Shown: in pieces, positions 63,001 to 64,000 of the stretch | Position numbering within the stretch: the stretch's first letter is position 1 | Layout of the letters: each line of letters begins with the position of its first letter | From: Membranipora membranacea | Taxonomy: Eukaryota; Bryozoa; Gymnolaemata; Cheilostomatida; Membraniporidae | Direction of reading: 5' to 3' | Assembly: GCA_914767715.1 (NCBI GenBank) | Contig: OU612067.1 | Location: 14,885,001-14,949,000, forward strand | DNA length: 64,000 bases | Notes under the pieces: model-generated | The model's database searches: none | Told to the model about the DNA's origin: nothing | What the model saw: only the letters and a program-made list of their open reading frames with translations | Position numbers and translations under genes: made by a program

Positions 63001-63212
63001 TTACATACCAGGTTTGCAATTCAATGTTGTATTCACAGCACTTGCGTCCCAGCTCCAGGGTATTCTGTCTTCGTCAGGAGATGTGCACTTCACTGTAACA
63101 TTAGCCGTATCTCCTGTGTAACCTTCGCTGCACTGATAGATGTAGGTTTTGTCATCAATGCGCTTTTTGTCAGTGTTCTGTATGGTTATTGGATTATTGA
63201 AGCATTTTGGCT
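51477..63212 (-). CDS. Sushi (CCP) domain type I receptor with tyrosine-rich tail, 3' part
   Basis: Five minus-strand exons, all phase-compatible: 63009-63212, 61148-61327, 60082-60214, 52117-52148, 51477-51757. The 5' part lies beyond the window. The first two are symmetrical phase-1 exons, each a sushi/CCP module (for example C..YIYQCSEGYTG..VTVKC..WSW and SCEVPDD..NEHLLLTCDSEY..YEVKCNSSGYWS). The third encodes a membrane span (VIWISVGVSSAIVLVG...ALIV) with a KLRNRNQ stop-transfer. The last two form a tail of about 110 residues with tyrosines in SSEYEDV (ITIM-like), EPEYLQPL, NLYENQ (YxN, Grb2-SH2-like), NEYEMI, HVYTPV and PGYVDM. CCP modules bind proteins or glycans; the tail suggests kinase-linked signalling. 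The ligand is unknown. The 7.9-kb intron before the last two exons hosts the retrotransposon. Confidence 0.85.
52836..53408 (+). repeat. Segmental duplication, copy A
   Basis: Copy A and 53782-54392 are collinear and nearly identical by eye over about 570 bp, from GCTTTGGTTGG.ACCCAGG to AGGGCAC. The first 120 bp are the SINE body (GCGCAGATATTGTGGCCTGG, CACTAAGGCAACGAATTTCG). No reading frame is conserved. Confidence 0.85.
53782..54392 (+). repeat. Segmental duplication, copy B
   Basis: Second copy of 52836-53408, starting 946 bp after the first. It carries about 47 extra bases near 53942-53988 (AT-rich, GATGTAATAATGC...). Sequence after 54392 differs from that after 53408, so the copy is truncated relative to a simple tandem. 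Confidence 0.85.
55640..56891 (+). pseudogene. LINE ORF1 with RNase H1-type hybrid-binding domain, one frameshift
   Basis: Starts at the Met at 55640. The first about 55 residues match the RNase H1 N-terminal/viroplasmin fold (AFYAVATGKTTGIFKNW, then after a frame change ASFKGFRTLENAERYL). The frame changes near 55748: frame one runs into a stop at 55781 and the second frame carries on to 56891. Loss of two bases is the simplest reading; a +1 shift is possible. After it come a CTNCKY cysteine pair, a coiled coil of about 60 residues, and two RRM-like segments (KKCIVLHNLARPQEIEKDE..., TNILIVPNVPLAFGEEDI...). Such ORF1 proteins bind RNA and act as chaperones in the ribonucleoprotein. It overlaps ORF2 by 8 bp. 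Confidence 0.8.
56884..59733 (+). CDS. LINE ORF2: AP-endonuclease plus reverse transcriptase
   Basis: An uninterrupted frame of 949 codons beginning in the ATGAGTAA overlap with ORF1, an arrangement suited to termination-reinitiation. Residues about 30-240 are an exonuclease-endonuclease-phosphatase domain with AHLNIRG, SETFLDG, ILGDFNVN, LLDHIYT and SDHYLTY, all expected catalytic residues present. Residues about 510-780 are the reverse transcriptase: KSTGPDGIS, YRPISILPILSKIFEK, LQSGFR, FLDFCKAFD, GVPQGSILAPTLF and the catalytic YADD. A C-terminal region without RNase H follows. The enzyme nicks target DNA and copies its own RNA by target-primed reverse transcription. No internal stop or frameshift, so the protein could be active. 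Confidence 0.95.
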   Translation: MSKLQTTGQPFNTNFSQPNFDTLKVIKNRFSFAHLNIRGITSKIDEVRHILSTYNFSIFGLSETFLDGNKPDSFYQIPSYDMLRRDRKPRPGGGIICYIKQGIQYELINDFNHIIDESITIKIRHKASHAFLISFIYRPPNSLISWNDSLRLYLDCCTKHTEEVIILGDFNVNLLENSRKKKWLPIFSRFSFKQMVNEPTRVSENSSSLLDHIYTNKDCNLRHTSVLKTAVSDHYLTYSIRKIGVVPSVKKFKISFNDFSRMTPENLRRSFSDVNWDIIRYLRSSSEMIESFNQLFLEKISLNVRRKVRFVKTEVLPPWLDIEVSRQMKIRDSLKRSQNWDDYKKQRNLVTNLINKKKKTYCSGLVKNSANNNTKPIWDALNIGKTKNKSSSSSSTLTSKDLNNHFSTIADILGHGFKKENHSKNTPEIRDNLLPTNSQEKFLSNFKRFTPASICLYLKSFSDKKSTGPDGISVMMLKKTLPFVVYILTDIFNQILIEGDFPKCWKTARVTPVFKGGDPNDPSNYRPISILPILSKIFEKHINKCLMTFLTDIKAIHPLQSGFRSNYSCSDAVHKVVSDVLHQKQKNRCVIGMFLDFCKAFDCVNHDILFNKLASYKIIGPSLKLIKSFLDDRQQYVFYNQIASEKKPINIGVPQGSILAPTLFLVFINDMLNLPLSSTAYAYADDTVFICHQKDPQSLEQHCRGDLGVIQEWCYNNRMTINIKKSHYLVFGNAKHKFDLKFSNTTLLQSSTTKLLGFTISDSMSFDNHIELIKNKIQKNTNLLQLCRTFLTTQSARQFYFQFIHCHIINGIQFFLNISPKYQLDSLYVYQKAALRIIANIHYNPVQLSNTFFLCRTLKILPLPSLLIYFSSLYAYRIMYNNTPSYINDLFLSRNRRYPKRDNFLILPPNDKLNIAIASSFNNLPLSIRSLSKVTSFKSGVFKYLLFQL
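59928..60006 (+). other. LINE 3' end: stem-loop, poly(A) signal, tail
   Basis: CATTCC (59939-59944) and GGAATG (59951-59956) pair around ACTACT, after a long pyrimidine tract (59881-59930). AATAAA and A27 follow. A hairpin at this position is typical of 3' ends recognised by the element's own reverse transcriptase. Confidence 0.65.
60375..60672 (+). other. TATA-like motif and 65-codon open frame, unassigned
   Basis: TATAAAA at 60375-60381 precedes an ATG at 60475 that opens 65 codons to a stop at 60672, with DENSSKSPSSNDFKSSASN in the middle. The opposite strand is also open here. It lies in a sushi receptor intron. I do not recognise the protein; a repeat fragment is as likely as a gene. 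Confidence 0.25.
61773..61790. repeat. (TA)n microsatellite
   Basis: A short pure TA run in the sushi receptor intron, about 90 bp before the hAT-like element. Confidence 0.6.
61880..62929. mobile_element. hAT-like non-autonomous transposon, 1,050 bp
   Basis: Perfect 12-bp ends TAGTGATGGCAA (61880-61891) and TTGCCATCACTA (62918-62929), each flanked by the exact octamer GAAACCAT (61872-61879 and 62930-62937). TIR sequence and 8-bp target duplication are diagnostic for hAT. Sub-terminal GAGACGGGACGAGACCGAGAC-like runs recur in inverted form near the right end. There is no transposase frame inside. A tRNA-like unit lies within at about 62718-62790. Located between two CCP exons. Confidence 0.9.
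62718..62790 (+). repeat. tRNA-like unit nested in the hAT element
   Basis: A-box-like GGTGTAGTGGGTAAGAG and B box GGTTCGAGTCT with tRNA-like spacing, and an anticodon arm around ACTGCTGATCAGT. Only about five of seven acceptor pairs form and the anticodon cannot be fixed, so it is probably a SINE head or decayed tRNA. Confidence 0.5.
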
Positions 63213-64000
63213 CTGAAAAAAATTAACACTACAAAATTAAACTATGATCAGTATCTCGTTTGTTTACCCAGTATGTCTTGAAGTAAGTTTCTCAGCCTGT
63301 TTTACAAGCCTTGCTCAGGGAGGGGGATATGAAGTTTTGTCATACTTGACTACATTTCATAACACTAGGTTTAAATTCCCTGCCCAGATAGGCCCTATAT
63401 ACCATATAACATCAAGTAAAAGATTTATATATCAATATCAAGCTTATCATATTACAATGCATGAATATCCATTTCTGCTGGTACCAAAATAGTTCAAACT
63501 GGCTTTTTTAATCAAGTGTGGAAAGCCTTACTCCTCCAATTGCAAGTCATAAGCTGTTTAAATCTTTGTTCCATTATCTCACATCATTGACGTCCAAACT
63601 ATAGATAACTTTATCATTACTCAGAAGTCGCTGCGCTGCCTTTGTTTGTTTAACTAAAGATCACAGGTCTGCGTAGCATTTGATTAGTGTTGTCAATTAG
63701 ACCCTAGTAGTGAGATGGCTGCCGCATCCTCTTTGTGTTTTGTCTCTGATACAGGGAAATGTTTATATAAGAATACCGGAACAGGGCGCCCTAAATTCCA
63801 GGGATCCGTAGATTAGTTCATATTTAAGATCTAGTTTTAACAATGCGTTCACTTTATAACCAGTTGAGATGACAATGTATGTCATCAATAGATATATGAT
63901 TCATCGATGCCTCTCTAAAGCATTCACACCATGTGATCTTATGGTGCATGCGCAGAGAACATTTTTTGGGTCACATTTGTCACCAATTTACTTGGAATAA
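63213..64000. other. Right edge, upstream intron of sushi receptor
   Basis: No exon recognised on either strand. The receptor's signal peptide and any further CCP modules must lie beyond 64000. Confidence 0.5.

Overview
This is eukaryotic, metazoan nuclear DNA: AT-rich, intron-rich (exons of 30-420 bp with GT-AG borders), densely sprinkled with short transposable elements. The gene families found (VMO1, GPI-anchored ephrin, KDEL-type prolyl 3-hydroxylase, a Nan/Iav/OSM-9-type TRPV channel, a sushi-domain receptor) point to an invertebrate bilaterian. A lophotrochozoan would fit, but the sequence alone does not prove it.

Layout: (1) 1-2.6 kb, gene-free flank with a tRNA-like SINE. (2) 2.6-5.0 kb, + strand, a complete VMO1-type secreted protein whose second intron carries a pogo/Tigger-like MITE. 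(3) 7.9-16.2 kb, - strand, a five-exon ephrin assembled by splice phase and ending in a GPI-anchor signal. (4) 16.8-28.6 kb, + strand, a complete 13-coding-exon leprecan-type prolyl 3-hydroxylase ending in KDEL, head-to-head with the ephrin (about 0.6 kb apart). (5) 29.9-45.2 kb, - strand, an ankyrin/TRPV channel convergent with P3H; its C-terminal splicing is not fully resolved. (6) 45.2-51.0 kb, no gene seen, tandem and dispersed repeats. (7) 51.5 kb to beyond the window end, - strand, the 3' part of a sushi (CCP) type I receptor with a tyrosine-rich tail. Its largest visible intron (52.1-60.1 kb) holds a segmental duplication and a nearly intact non-LTR retrotransposon in antisense; another intron holds a 1,050-bp hAT-like element with a perfect 8-bp target duplication.

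The five host genes have no evident common pathway: extracellular matrix or secretion (VMO1, P3H), contact signalling (ephrin, sushi receptor) and sensory cation flux (TRPV). The most unusual signals are in mobile DNA: tiny (21-36 bp) palindromes each flanked by 7-9-bp direct repeats, a CAGGCCCGTAGTT-type MITE family with one copy flanked by a 23-bp duplication, and a retrotransposon ORF1 that begins with an RNase H1-type hybrid-binding domain.
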